From: Wuchereria bancrofti
Lineage: Eukaryota > Nematoda > Chromadorea > Rhabditida > Onchocercidae
NCBI GenBank assembly: GCA_005281725.1
Contig: SSBO01000012.1
Coordinates: forward strand, 22,853,965 to 22,917,964
Length of the DNA: 64,000 nt
Direction: 5' to 3'
Part shown: one piece after another, positions 51,178-63,410 of the stretch
How the letters are laid out: each line of letters starts with the position of its first letter
Position numbering within the stretch: position 1 is the first letter of the stretch
Made by a program: the position numbers and the translations under genes
Notes under the pieces: model-generated
What the model was told of the DNA's origin: nothing
What the model saw: only the letters and a program-made list of their open reading frames with translations
Databases searched by the model: none

Positions 51178-52157
51178 AAAGAAACTGACAATATCAAATA
51201 TTCAATTTAATCTTTACCTCTAGATAGATCACCAATATTTGCTTTAACTTGTTATTTGTTGAATTATACACCAAAACTTGTCTCAGGTGGATTTATTTAA
51301 GGTTTCTGTCATATATGTATCAAACTTATGTGACAGTTATCATTTTAAGTTAATTATTTGGTTAATTTAATATAGCAAAAAATATTCGACTCAAGGTTAT
51401 ATTTCAGGAAATTATATAGTTTTATAAATGCAATTTTAATTATATTTTAGAAATTTATGTAATTTTATAAATATGTTTCAATCACATTTCTTTTTTTTGA
51501 ATTTAGTGTGAATATAGCAATGCAATTAGATTCCGCAAGTTATGGATTAGTATTTGGTTGGAATACCTTTTTGGCTTTATTTTTACAAACTATTCTTACA
51601 TTTGCAGTAGCTGATAAACACGGTTTTTCGTTATCAATTCGAACTCAGGTTTATTCTTTATTTATTTATTTTTTTTTAATTAACATTTATTATTTACTAT
51701 TGGTAATACATTACAATCGACCTTTCTAATATTAAGTAATCTACTCAAGAAGTATAATCATAGGTAGAACATTTCTTAATTGTGGATAAAAGAAATATAA
51801 AATGAAAACTTTTAGATTTTTTTTTCTTTTTTTTTTGAGATAAATACAAAATAGATAAGTAATGAAGTGGGGAATAAATTAATTTAGTTGTATTATAGAA
51901 ATTTTTTTTTTCACTTTTTTTTTAATACTTAATGTAATTAAAGAAATGAATCTTTCTAATACTAATTAATATAATTAAATTGGAAAAAATGTATAAATAT
52001 ATTGCAGTTTTTTGTTTACGGATATTATTTTGCTATGGTTTCTGTTATGTTTGCTGTAATACTTGGCTACAAATTTGTGAAATATTTATTTTGCCATCGT
52101 TCAATGTCTCAACCAATATCAACCACCATCAATCATCATAATACAACTATTCTCTAA
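47646..52157 (+). CDS. SLC19-family vitamin transporter (thiamine/folate type)
   Basis: Multi-pass plasma-membrane carrier of the reduced folate/thiamine transporter family (C. elegans FOLT proteins). Nine exons with consistent phases: 47646-47828, 48074-48212, 49192-49373, 49834-50009, 50261-50414, 50573-50663, 50920-51112, 51507-51648, 52008-52157; 469 residues (human SLC19A2 has 497). Family markers: VYGIVKEFRPATPFLTPYLV in TM1, PIFFLTDILRYKPIIVLEAL, then AAEIAYYSYMYVVV, matching the conserved TEVAYYSYIY segment. A polar central loop follows (about residues 215-250, SNIPTNYEEGSRNDQRNF), then NYVQTLWASMQ in TM7 and further helices to a short polar tail of Ser/Thr/Asn/His. About 12 hydrophobic segments can be counted. 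The substrate cannot be read from the sequence; overall similarity seems closer to thiamine carriers than to the folate carrier, but this is a judgement by eye. Confidence 0.92.
48497..48692 (+). repeat. 24-bp minisatellite in intron 2 of the SLC19 gene
   Basis: Eight units of the form TCTAATTGCTACTGTATTCG plus GTAT/GTGT. The 24-base period keeps two frames open (VFVCLIVT and NCYCIRMS repeats), which explains the long open frames here. Exons 2 and 3 join cleanly without it. Confidence 0.95.
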
Positions 52158-54535
52158 TATTTATTCATTCATTTTTGTATGTAAAAATTTTCTCTTACAT
52201 ATAGTTTTGAAAAAAAAAAAAATTTAAGTTGAAAAAAAAAAGAAAAACGTTGAAAAATTATAAGTTGAAAAAAAAAAAAAGGGAAAACCAGAAATTATTG
52301 ACTGATAAAGAAACTATATTTAGAGATATTACATACAGTTTTGAAAAAAAAAAAATTTAAGTTGAAAAAAAAAAAAAGGGATAACCAGAAATTATTAACT
52401 GATAAAGAAACTATATTTAGAGATATTAATATGATTCAGTTAATTATTAGTCAAGTTTGTTGTAAAATTGTGATATGTTGGTTTGAAGAATTGATTTAAA
52501 TAATAATTTAGTGATATGATTAAGGTGTACAGGATATTTGATGCATAATTTTGATTAAATAAAATGAAAATTATATGTAATATTAAACGTCAACAAAGCA
52601 TTAGCAAAATTGCTTCTCTTTTTAGTAGTTTAATTATATTAGATGTAAATTGTATATTGATAAGAAAAGAAAGTAATGAATGAATATTTTTGACTGTTTT
52701 GTTAATTTTAATATTCTGGCATGATTATTAATAAATATTTTAAAGTATATCTCAAGTATATCCTGATTACCTCATTTCTCTTACGATTATTTAATAAAGT
52801 TTAAAATTGTAATAATACTTTGTTAACTGTAAAATTTTGTAATTATCTTGTATTTACTATTCTTTAATAAGTTTGATAGTGTAAAATTGTTTACAAATAT
52901 TGCCAGTAATGTTAGTTAGCAATAAACTGTAACATAATATTTTTTATCGTTTCAATTTCATATTCTTATATATCATTTTAAATCAAGTATTTTATTTTTT
53001 TCAGTTCGTTATTTTTGATCAATTCAATTTCATATTCTCATATATCATTCTAAAATTAAAATTTACTAAAATGTCTCTTTGTTTTATTGTTTTACAACAA
53101 TTATTCATTTTATTGTAGATGTATATCATTTGTTATATTTATTTTAAACTTTTTATGCATCTTATTATCCTGATAAATCAATATTTTAAGGAATTAATGC
53201 CTGAAGAGAAGTCATTTCTTTATGAAACATTCAAATTTATTAACTATTGCACTAGCTTCTAGGGATTTTTCTATTTTACAAAAAAACTATTTTACAAAAA
53301 TTGCGAGACAAAAAAGGTATTTTACAAAAATTATAAGAAAAAAAGACTATTTTACAAAAAAGAAATATCCTTTATTGTAATTATCAGAAGAGAGAATTGT
53401 GTAATTCTCAAGGAAATGATAAATTAAACCGAGGAAATGATAAATTAAATTAAATTATCTTTTGCATAGCAGTATAAATTGCTTTGAAATCACTAATATA
53501 CTCCACTATGGTTAGTTCATCTTGTTTTTTTTTAAATCTTATCAATCCCAACATCATTACTATCCGTCGTTCACTTCCCGGCGCTTATCACTTTTATTTC
53601 TCTTTAAATGATAAATTGATGATAAGAAACGATAAGTCGTCGAAGTCGCTCGAAATTCTCTCGAAGTTTGGAGAAAAAAACATTTTTGAAATGATTTTTT
53701 TTTTTTTTGAGATTTTCAATATTTCAGTTCCACTAATATCAATGAGAAAATGAGTAAGTAATTAATAATCTTACCAAAATTCCAACTCCATCATAAAATG
53801 ATGATAACTAATAAATTTACAGCGCTACTTTTATTTACTGATAACATCAACTCAAATTTTATTGTTTATAATTTGACCTCAATTCCGAGTATATAGCATA
53901 ATGTTCCGAGCATACATATTACTGTTTTTAATTCCTGATAACATCAACTCAAATTTTATTGTTAATAATTTGACCTTAATTCGGAGCATATAATTAAATT
54001 AATGACCTTGATAAATCCCCAACTAATCATTCGTTGAAACTATCAGTGAAATTTACATTTCCTTTCCGGGTGATAAAATATAAATTTAATAGGATGATAT
54101 GAAATATTTTCCTCGAAATTGAATGAATATTTTTTCAATTTTTCTAATTTTACAATTTTATGTGAAATGTAAACGAATACATACGTGGGAATTGATCGAT
54201 TATAAACAATTACAATCATTTTTAAATTGAAAATTTTCAAAAAAATTTCAATTTAAAAAAAAAAAAGGAAACATCTTATCCAATCACAAATATTATTATT
54301 ATATTTTATAAATATTGTATTGTAATATTAGAAGCAATCGTCTTAATTTACTTTTTTTTTAAAATTTTCCTTGCTCTCTAAATTGAAATTTGAAAAATTT
54401 TTTCTTTTTAAATTTATATATAATTTCAGAATAATATTCAATCGTAAAAAAAATGAATATAATAATGAATTTAAAATCAATTATTTTATTGTTGCACAAT
54501 TTTTGCTAAAATTTATTGAATGATTACAGATAAAA
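52158..54535. other. Intergenic with small repeats
   Basis: Contains two near-identical blocks at about 52205-52330 and 52335-52430 (poly-A-rich, then CCAGAAATTATT and GAAACTATATTTAGAGATAT), TTTTACAAAAA repeats at 53275-53360, and a pair of about 60-base copies (TAACATCAACTCAAATTTTA) at 53843 and 53939. An open frame at 53484-53753 has no family resemblance and no good start, so I do not call it. Confidence 0.6.
54520..54530 (+). promoter_or_regulatory. Possible spliced-leader acceptor of the sugar-transferase gene
   Basis: TGATTACAG ends at 54529, six bases before the ATG at 54536. Very short leaders after an acceptor are typical of trans-spliced nematode genes. Confidence 0.45.
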
Positions 54536-57500
54536 ATGATTGCAATGATGAAATTACTAAAATTCAAATGGTATTATATCATTTATTATTTCATTTTATG
54601 TCTTTTTCATGAGAAATATTTATTAAGTTATAATGGATTATTTGGCATACGCAAATATAAGGAAGCATTTGATACAAATACTTTTCGTCATAATTACATT
54701 TTAAAACGTGTAAGCTTTTTTTTTTTTTTTTTTTAATTTTATTTCTTACTTTTAATTAGTCGATTGAAAATTAATAATTAAAACTTAATGATAGTTAAAA
54801 TAAGAAATGATCAAGCTGAATAGAATAAAGTTGAATAAGTGAATTAAATTAATTGGAAATTAGATGATAAGAATCAGAAGTTTTTTCACTAGTCTACGAT
54901 AATTAGATGAATTTGATTGAAATTTCAAATGATGATGTAGATATGTTTGCTAGTAATAATACTTTCCGTCATAATTACATTTTAAAACGTGTAAGTTTTT
55001 TTTTTTTTCAATTTTATTTCTTACTTTTAATTAGTCGATTGAAAATTAATAATACATGTGACATGTTTGAATTAAACATAAAAGGGATTGCAATTAAAAA
55101 CAAAAATATGAAATATAGCACTTATAAGCTATAAAATTATTGATAACATTGATAAGTTGAACAAATTGTTAAATAATTTTTAAAAAGTTTGCTTAATATC
55201 AGAGAATTTCTTTTGTTTCATTTTATTTCAGCTTTTATCAGAAATTGATGATATTCCCGCAATTTTGATGCTTAATATGGTAAGTATCATTTGTTATATA
55301 CAATTTAGAAATAATATTTATTTTATAATAAGTTTGTTTGTATAATAATAATAATTAATAATAATAGTAGTAATAATTATTATTAATTAAATAATTCGTT
55401 TAGCATTCATTAAATTTAACTTTAAATTGGTTATGCAATGTGGTCAATTTTTCAAACGTTCATCGACGGCTTCTAATATTTGCATTTGACCGTTTAACTT
55501 ATAATACAATTCGAACAACATGGCCAGAAATTAAAGTTATCTTTTGGCCATTGCCTCAAATGGTAAGTATTTGACAAGCATTTAATATTTATTATTTTAT
55601 ATTTTTAATTTACCATAATTTTTCATAGTTTTTCTTTTTTTTTTTTTTTAAATAATCTTTCAGAAAAAAGCAAATTTGATTGCATAGAAAAATTGAAAAT
55701 TAAATGATCAATTAAGAGGAAAAAAAAGTGAAATATCAGTTGTATGAGTAATTTTGAAATATAAAAAAAAAAAAAAAAATTTTGCGAAAATTTATTTTAC
55801 ATTATCCGGTATTATCCGGTTTTTTCTGTTAATTTATTTTACATTATCCGGTATTATCTGGTTTTTTCTGTTAACTTATTTTACATTATCCGGTACTATC
55901 CGGTTTTTTCTGTTAATTTATTTTACATTATCCGGTATTATCCGGTTTTTTCCGTTTTCAGCATTTACCATTTCAAAAAGGCGATGATCGCTATCAAATG
56001 TTACAATATTTTCGCGCAAAACTATGCACATATTTGGCTAGCATTGGTCGTGATTTCTGGATGATTCAAGCGGATACTTATTGGCGCAAAAATTTATTCG
56101 AAATTATAAGTATGTAAAAGTTATTGGTCATAGATCATGATAAAAAGTAATTTCTATATATGTGACATATGAAAATAATAGATGTGACATAATTTTCTAT
56201 TGTTTTTGTTGATCTAAATTTTAAATCAAAAATAATTTTCTATTATTTTTATTAGTCTAAATTTTAATGAATCAAAAAAATTAAATTTTGAAATAAGGTT
56301 GAAATGGTATTTATGATTTGTATTGATTTGAATTTTACAATAATCAGTATAACTAATTAATAAATAATTTTACCAAACAGTTAGAAAAATTGATTTGATG
56401 ACATTTTTATTCATTTTTATTTTTTCTTCTTTTCGAAACAGATGCACATCAGATGTTAGGTTTAAATGGAAATCTTCTTTTTGATCAGGAAGGTGACAGA
56501 GGATTGTTGGCTGAAATGATTGCTGGTGGTTATTTTTTTGTTAAAGCAGGCATCAAGTTAGATATTAATCTTTTATTTATTTATTTATTTGTTTGTTTAT
56601 TTCTTTTTTTGAAATACAAAAATAGATTGATGTATTCAGTATTTAATTCATTGCTAACACTAATATATCAGTGTTTGAAATTAAATTTGAATGAAAAATT
56701 TGAAATGTTGAAAGAAATAAGTGTAAAGTTCAGAAATTTCTAACAAAATAAACAGAAATAAAATGAGTAATATTCATTATCATTTAAGATCAGAATGCTT
56801 TTTCAAAGAACTTTCAAGACAACTGGAAAATTATTATGCTACAGATAATAATATTATGGGAGCATTGTGTATTACACAATATTGTAGTAATAAATGTACA
56901 TTCATACCTTACAGGTAACTTCTTTAAATAAATAAGACAAGCAGTCAAAAACATAAACAAACAAAAAAACAAGAAAACAAAAAACAACAAACAAACAAAA
57001 AAATTTGAAATTCATCTACAAAATTATTAATTGAGAAATACATCTCAAAGATATATTATTTGATCGTAGTTTCTATCATAATTTAACTTTTTTCCTTTTT
57101 TTTTTTCAATAATTTAACCTTTCTAATACCTAACTTCTTTATTAAATTTTTATTTGAAAATTTATAATATAATATGATTCTTTTTAAAAAAACTTTTTCA
57201 TGATAATATTCTAATTTCTTTCTTCTTTTTTTTTTAGTTTAATCAGTAACTGGCGATGGCATTTGAGTAACAAAACGTATATTCCAGCATTACTCCAATT
57301 TGATAGTGGTTCAAGTTCAAATCAAAAATTTGACAATATGAAAAATCTTGGAGCAGAATTTGTTAATATCACTAAAACTAGAAAATATTATCGAGCAAAA
57401 TGCTTTATGCATAAAATAGTAACACCAGAAAATGCCATACCAGAATGGTTAGTCTTTTTTATTTTTTACTTTTGGTTTTTTTTTTCTATAATTTAAATTT

Positions 57501-57998
57501 TAATATTACTCCAAAAAAAAAAAATTTTTTTTTAATGATTTAAATTTTGTGATAGTAGTAAAAGAAAACAACTAGCGAGAATGATATGCTTAATATACTA
57601 TAACGATATACTTGATAAGAGCTAGAAAGAAATATTAAATAATAATTATAAATGATTATTATTTATAATACTGTAAAAATTTTTAATTCATTATCAATAT
57701 CATTAATTTTCATTCTGCAAAATGGCTATTCTTTTTATAAAATTCGAAATGTATATGAAATTCGTTAGAAAAAAAATAGAAATTAAATTAGATTTCTTCT
57801 TTTTCATTTATTTGTTTACTTATTTTTTCTATTAAAAATTACAGGCGTTTGAAAGCAGAAGGAAATGATATCAAGAAAAAACAACAATCAATCGTTTTTA
57901 TTCATCAAATTTGTGAATGGTTAAATGAGAAATTACCAAAATTTAATTATATTTTACATGCATATATATTTCCTTACTATTCTTACTATATTCTATAA
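54536..57998 (+). CDS. Putative nucleotide-sugar transferase (PF03407-like), type II membrane protein
   Basis: Eight exons in consistent phase: 54536-54709, 55232-55279, 55404-55562, 55962-56109, 56442-56556, 56789-56914, 57238-57447, 57845-57998; 377 residues. Residues 10-25 form a membrane anchor (FKWYYIIYYFILCLF), as in Golgi transferases. The body has the layout of the nucleotide-diphospho-sugar transferase family: a core starting LTLNWLCNVVNF and RLLIFAFDR, then FWMIQADTYWRKNLFEI, where the family has its DxD-like metal site (here QADTYW), and NGNLLFDQEGDRGLLAEMIAG. Late Cys (ECFFKEL, CITQYCSNKC, AKCFMHK) suggest lumenal disulphides. The family is common and expanded in nematodes, with mostly unknown acceptors. 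The assignment rests on motif memory, not a search. A nearly duplicate end of exon 1 occurs at 54953-54989. Confidence 0.75.
54663..55055 (+). repeat. Duplicated end of exon 1 plus splice donor
   Basis: 54672-54780 and 54954-55055 are near-identical copies. Each contains CGTCATAATTACATTTTAAA, the codons for NTFRHNYILKR, the GTAAG donor, a poly-T run and AGTCGATTGAAAATTAATAA. The second copy is preceded by its own ATG frame (MNLIEISNDDVDMFASN). Confidence 0.9.
55791..55957 (+). repeat. 42-bp minisatellite abutting a splice acceptor
   Basis: Four units starting 55791, 55833, 55875 and 55917, each with TTATTTTACATTATCCGGTA and TCCGGTTTTTTC. The last unit merges into the TTTTCAG acceptor of exon 4 (55962). 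Confidence 0.95.
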
Positions 57999-59337
57999 AA
58001 GATTTTTTTATAAATTAAAAAAAAAATTAAGCGTTAAAAGATTTAAATGTTATTATAACATTTATCATTTAATGCGTTAATTAACAATTCCGGGAAAAAA
58101 CGAAGATATTATGAAAGATTAAAATTTTTTCTCTAATTCAATTTGATCTTAAACCTCTGATCTTACTGCAATTTTTTTTTTTTTTTTTTGTGAAGTGATG
58201 AATTAGCCGAAAGATATGGATGAAATGCTTTTTATTTTATAATTAAATCTTTTTCTTTCTCTGATTGAAAATATTGAAGTTAATTTTCAATATTATAATT
58301 TAACACACGAAATGTTATCTAATTAACAATTAGAATAAGTGCAACAGGATCGCATCATTCAAATATTCATTCATAATTTTGAAATTTATTTGATTATATA
58401 CTAAAAAAAGGAAAATGACATGCAATTTTTAAATTATAAATGATAAAAAGATATTTTGCTTCCTAAATAAACCGTTAAATTAACATTTCCTCTTCTTAAC
58501 AATTTATTAATAAAATATTATGAAATGACTTAATTTGTTAATAAAATATTATGCAGTGATTTATTTTATGAAATGATTTATATTATTAAATGAAATGAAC
58601 CATATTCGAAATCGTAGCCAACTTATGCTATTTGCTCTTTGACTTCCTGCGATAAAATTATACTTAGTTTATGCTTAACAATTGCTTTTTTTTTTTTTAA
58701 ATAAAGGAATTGAACATTTATAATTTTGTAAATAGTTATGTTTGGTTAAATTATGGAATGTAATAATTTCATCGAGTTTGTTTTAAAAATTCAGAATAAA
58801 ATGCTAATTTAACTAATTGCATCTTTCACCTTTTCGCAAAGTCAACAACTCCTTTAAACATTACTTCTTCAAAAAAAAAACTGCATAATTTAGTTATCAG
58901 ATAAGAATATAAAAGAAAATGTACTGTTGTAGCATTCATTTGTTAGTATTATTTCTAGTTGAGTGGTTTACCTTAAGAAACAATTAACTAAAAGGTAAAT
59001 TATTAAAATGAATATCAATGATGGAATGGTAAAAATCGTAGCTCAATGAGAATTGTCATCAAATTCATTCCATTACAATTTGTATTTTGTGGAAATATTT
59101 TTCAAAATAAAAAGTCACATGAGCAAATTAACTGATAATTGATAGGAAAGAAGCACAGAAATAAATAATGAATATTTAAAAAAAAAAATGAATAGATTGT
59201 TAATGGAAAGATCTTAAAATTGACAAAATTAGTTCCTCCAATTTGTGTATAACTTTTTTTTAGAATTTGAGACCAATTTGTAAAATTATTTAGCTCACTG
59301 TAGGTTAATTGGAAACTTGAATAACTATTAACAACTG
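57999..59337. other. Intergenic between the sugar transferase and the small heat-shock gene
   Basis: AT-rich and without repeats worth naming. I looked for a clear GAAnnTTCnnGAA heat-shock element upstream of 59338 and saw only imperfect matches (for example GAAACTTGAA near 59312). Confidence 0.4.
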
Positions 59338-60584
59338 ATGAATCCACCGGAACAGCACCGCGATGTTCAGCCTTCCGGTCATCGGTCATGTTTCTATGAT
59401 GCCGATTTCATGCCATTTAATGAAACAGTCAGACGAATGTTTGAAAATTTATTTCATGGCTTAGAGCAACATTACCGCCAACTTGGAATAGGCTGGGGTG
59501 GCTCAGCAACAAACGCGACACCATATCAATGCAATTTTGACAGTTCACTTAGACAGGTTTGCATTTTTAGAATTTAAATCAGATTGATAAGAAATTGTTT
59601 ATTTTTTTAATTTTAGAATTATTTCAATTCTTTTTGCAATTTTCCATTTAGCACTCAAAATTGGAAGACAAAGTTTCGCAATGAGGAAATTTCAACATTG
59701 TGTATTTTCTGCCTTTTATTAGTATTTTGTATTGAATTAACACTCGAAGTAAGGTTAAAATTTGATGAATGAATAGAAATGAATTAATATTTGTGAAAAT
59801 TTCACGTATTCCTTCCTTCTCAGACTGCAAACGATGCGGAAAATTATGTTATGGAAATGGATGTGTCACAGTTTCATCCAAGCGAATTAAAAGTTAATCT
59901 ACGTCATGGTGAACTTTCAATTGAAGGACATCAAAAGCAGCAACGTGATCAACATGGTTTCATTGAACGACACTTCGTTCGTCGATTCACGTTACCTGAT
60001 GACGTCGATAAGACCACTTTAACTTCTCACTTGAAAGGTTGCTTTTGCAATTTGATCGAAATTTAAATCTATTGAATTTCAGCCAAAAATCACTAAAGCT
60101 TATTAAAGAGCAAAATAATTATCTAGCTGAAATGTTTCTTTATATAAAAAAAACAATGAAGCAAAAAGGAAAAACGATCACTTTTGGTACGGTAATCAGG
60201 TATACGGTAATTAGACATACCGTAATCAGGCATATAAATGGTAGTCAGATACATTAATCAGACAAACAGTAATCAGGTATATAATATGATAATCAAATAT
60301 ATTGGTGAGAAAGAGTTTTTGTTTGATAAGAATTGCATATATTTATTTTGACATAATTAATGACTGTCACATTCAATCAAGAATAATTAAGCAGAAAATT
60401 CATTAAAGATTATAAATTTTCAGAAAACGGTGTTCTAGAAATAAATGCTCGGAAGAAGAATGTTCCACCAGTAATTCCGACGCGAAATATTCCCATTCAA
60501 ACGCATACCGTCGATCAACAACACTCGAAAACAGCAAAACGTAGCAATGCAAACTCAAGTCGAACAGGAACCACTGATCACTGA
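59338..60584 (+). CDS. Small heat-shock protein (alpha-crystallin family)
   Basis: ATP-independent chaperone that forms oligomers and holds unfolding proteins. Three exons with matching phases: 59338-59556, 59824-60037, 60424-60584; 197 residues. The N-terminal arm (about 73 residues) contains FYDADFMPFNETVRRMFENL. The alpha-crystallin domain spans about residues 76-158: YVMEMDVSQFHPSELKVNLR, ELSIEGHQKQQRDQHGF, ERHFVRRFTLPDDVDKTTL, and the family signature ENGVLEINARKK across the last exon junction. The C-terminal tail has an IxI-type anchor (NIPIQT) for oligomer assembly and ends in a polar Ser/Thr/Arg/His tail. The domain is complete. Closest relatives should be nematode HSP12/16/SIP-type proteins; the paralogue cannot be named by eye. 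Confidence 0.95.
60189..60300 (+). repeat. Short degenerate repeat in intron 2 of the small heat-shock gene
   Basis: CGGTAATCAGGTATACGGTA-like 11-16-base blocks repeat about seven times (GGTAATTAGACATAC, CGTAATCAGGCATA, CAGTAATCAGGTATA). Confidence 0.8.
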
Positions 60585-61084
60585 CTGAACACAATAAATT
60601 TTTAACATAAAATTTTATCACTGCTATTCTGAAATAACAAATAAACAGATCAGTAACATTTTATCACTACTATTTTGAAATATCAAATAAACTGATCAAC
60701 ATTAACAATTTGCTTCCTAGTAGAAAAAACTTTTCTACAAAGTCTATACTTTCGAAACAATAATTCGTTAATATATTAGAAATCAGTTTGCTTGTTCATA
60801 AAAAAAGTTTTATATTCTTAGATTGATCTTAGTACCAAGTCTAAAATATTGCTTTTGCTACGTAAACGACGGTAACAATGTTACAATGGTAACAAAAAAA
60901 AAAATTTACTATAATAGTTTCCAACTAATTTAGATTAAAATCTATCTTCATTAATTTAAAGTTAATTTACAGTATTAGAAATCAAAGTGGCAGTTAGAGC
61001 ATGTCAAAAAGTTAACAATAATTTCAAAAAAAAAAAAAACGATCATAATATAGTGATAAGAAGTTTAGTGATAACAAGGCAATA
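60585..61084. other. Intergenic between convergent genes
   Basis: Holds two copies of a roughly 40-base segment (TTTTATCACT.CTATT.TGAAATA and ATCAGTAACA-like) at about 60610-60710, probably 3' UTR of the small heat-shock gene. Nothing else is visible. Confidence 0.5.
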
Positions 61085-63410
61085 TCAGTCTGGAATGCAA
61101 ACAGTTCCATTATAATGATATTCGCTACAACATCCTCGTCTATCCAATTTCAACCAATCATTTCCACTTTTCCAGCCCAAATAAACAGTGAACGTTGACA
61201 TTGAGCATATGTAATGAAAATATCTTTAAAAAAAAAAAATTAATTCATTTCAATTTTAAAAAATAAAAATTATATTACATTAATTCATTTCAGGAAAAAG
61301 AACAAAATTAAAGTAAAATCAATAATTAAAGGTAAAATAGGGTAAAATCAACAAATCAACATCAGATAGCATGTAAGCATTTGACAAAAATTTTTGATTT
61401 AAAATATATAACAATAAGCGGTAAAAATGTTGTTATTGATTTTTACCTTAGTTTCATTCTTTTTCCCGAATGAATTAATAGTTTGTTTCCTTATTCTTAA
61501 AATTTCAAATTTTAAATTTAAAAGCAATTAATTTTCCTCTCATCATTTATTCTTCTCATTGTCTTCTCATCCTTTTCTTTGACAAATAATAGAAAATAAT
61601 ATAAATGTACTTTTCGCAAAGTCGTTCACCAGAAAAGGCTGATCTAACATATTGTTTATACTTGTGTTGATCCACGATTAATTTATCATCAGGTGGCACA
61701 TAAGCATCTGTCAAAATTTTGAATTTAAAACATATTTATGAAATAAAAATTTATTTAGTTTATAATTTTTCGTTTTTTAGCAAAATTTTTATCGCATTGA
61801 AAAGATAGTTGTTGTATGCAAAACTTAAACTTTATTTTATATTTTTATATTTTATCTATTTAAGAATTCAAAAATTATAAATTGAAAAATAAGACGAGAT
61901 TTGTGTCAAAAAAAATAAACAAACATGAATTTTTGAAATTTTTATGTTTTTTTTTTTAACAAATGTCTACGATATATTCATTTTTTCATTTGAAATGAAT
62001 AACTAATTTCAAATATATTATTTTGTTCAAAAATACTAATAATTATTTAAACTTTTATCTATTTTATTTTTTAATTTTCACCTTTATCTGTAGCAAATTG
62101 CAAATTCTTGTACAGACTACATGGTACAACTAATCGACCAACACAATTAAAACTTTGCCAAATTGGACATCGCCTTTCGCCACATTTTTTCATATTTTCG
62201 CTTGGTCCTCTAAAATCCATTTCCATTGAAATGTATTTATTGATTGATTGATATTAATCATTTTAAATATTTAACCGTCTAATTTTCAACTATTACACAA
62301 ATGTTTCTATTACATCGAAAATATTTCAATATTAATATTCTGCAAAAATTTTTTCTCAATTAGTTAATATTTTCAAATTTATAGTAATCTAGTAATTGTT
62401 AAAAATTTTCTTGAATTTTTTCAAAACAAAAAAAAAATTTTTTTTTAAATAAAACTCATAAAATTATTTAAATAATAATATAATTAATAATAATTGCTGA
62501 ACTTCCAAATGTAAACTAAAGTCAAAATAATTTCAAACACCAAAATTTTGTAAAAAAAAAAAAAAAAGGAAACCTTACGGACAGTACTGATTTTTGTCAT
62601 AACAGGCACGGATACGACGTTGTATACCACAACCGCCACAAGTTACCGAACATGCGCTCCATTTGCCCCATTTGCTCCACGCTGATGTTACTAAATAATT
62701 CAATTCGTTTTATTATAATTTATTAATTTTCTGAAAATTAAATTTTTCGTATTAAAAAAAAAATTTCTTTTAATATATTTTTAATAGTTTAGTGGTAATA
62801 ATAATATAATAGAACAATTCATAATTTACTTATAATTATGCATTCCTTTAGAAAATAGTCCAGCAATTTTATTTTTTGCTCAAAAAATAATAAAAATTAG
62901 TTTTTATAAAATTTAAAATTTTGTTAAATGAAATATACCCTTTGTTATAGATGTGGTAGTAGTAGGAGTAGTAGTAGTAGTAGTAATAGTAGGCCTTGTT
63001 CTTGTTGTTGTTGTTGTTGTTGTTGTCATAATCTATTTACTTTTGTTTTTATTTTTTATTTTTTTAATTTACAGAAATTATTATTATAAGAAATAAAGTA
63101 AAAAGCTAAAAATCATACTAGCAAATATGATATTATTTGTAGAAATTTTCTTCGAAAACAGTAATGTTTTATCCTATAATCCTTTCTGCAAATTAACATA
63201 AAAATTTAATCCAATCATAAGGGTAGTTTTTTTTTCTAAATTCTCTTCTCCAATTAAAATTTAATTTTCTTATGTTTGAAATTTTTTCAAAAAAAAAAAT
63301 CGAATATTCTAAAAATAATATATAATCAAAATTGCAGACTTACTAATTTCTTATGCGGCAGAAGTTTTGATGCTGAAGAGTCCAAGTCATCTGAATTATT
63401 GTCCAATACA
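61085..63410 (-). CDS. Thrombospondin type-1 domain protein with Thr-rich linker (5' end unresolved)
   Basis: Exons from 5' to 3': about 63410-63343 (acidic/Ser segment ending LLPHKKL), about 63033-62939, about 62690-62578, about 62212-62078, about 61708-61612, and 61223-61085. The second exon encodes a Thr-rich, mucin-like stretch from ACA/ACT triplet runs. Next comes one TSP1 repeat: WSKWGKWSACSVTCGGCGIQ, RRIRACYD, then CGERRCPIW, with the usual Trp-Trp-Trp ladder and six-Cys spacing. After it lies a unique Cys-containing region (FNCVGRLVVPC, LCEKYFHYIC, RRGCCSEYHYNGTVC) ending in D-stop. TSP1 and the disulphides imply an extracellular protein; Thr-rich stretches suggest O-glycosylation. 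The first coding exon with a signal peptide was not found and may lie between 63411 and 63884 or start in an exon I misjudged. Length seen is about 210 residues. The C-terminal domain family is not recognised. Confidence 0.72.

Noticed and set aside
59600..59820. Possible heat-shock element or promoter inside the small heat-shock gene
   Set aside because: This is intron 1, and no GAAnnTTC array was found.
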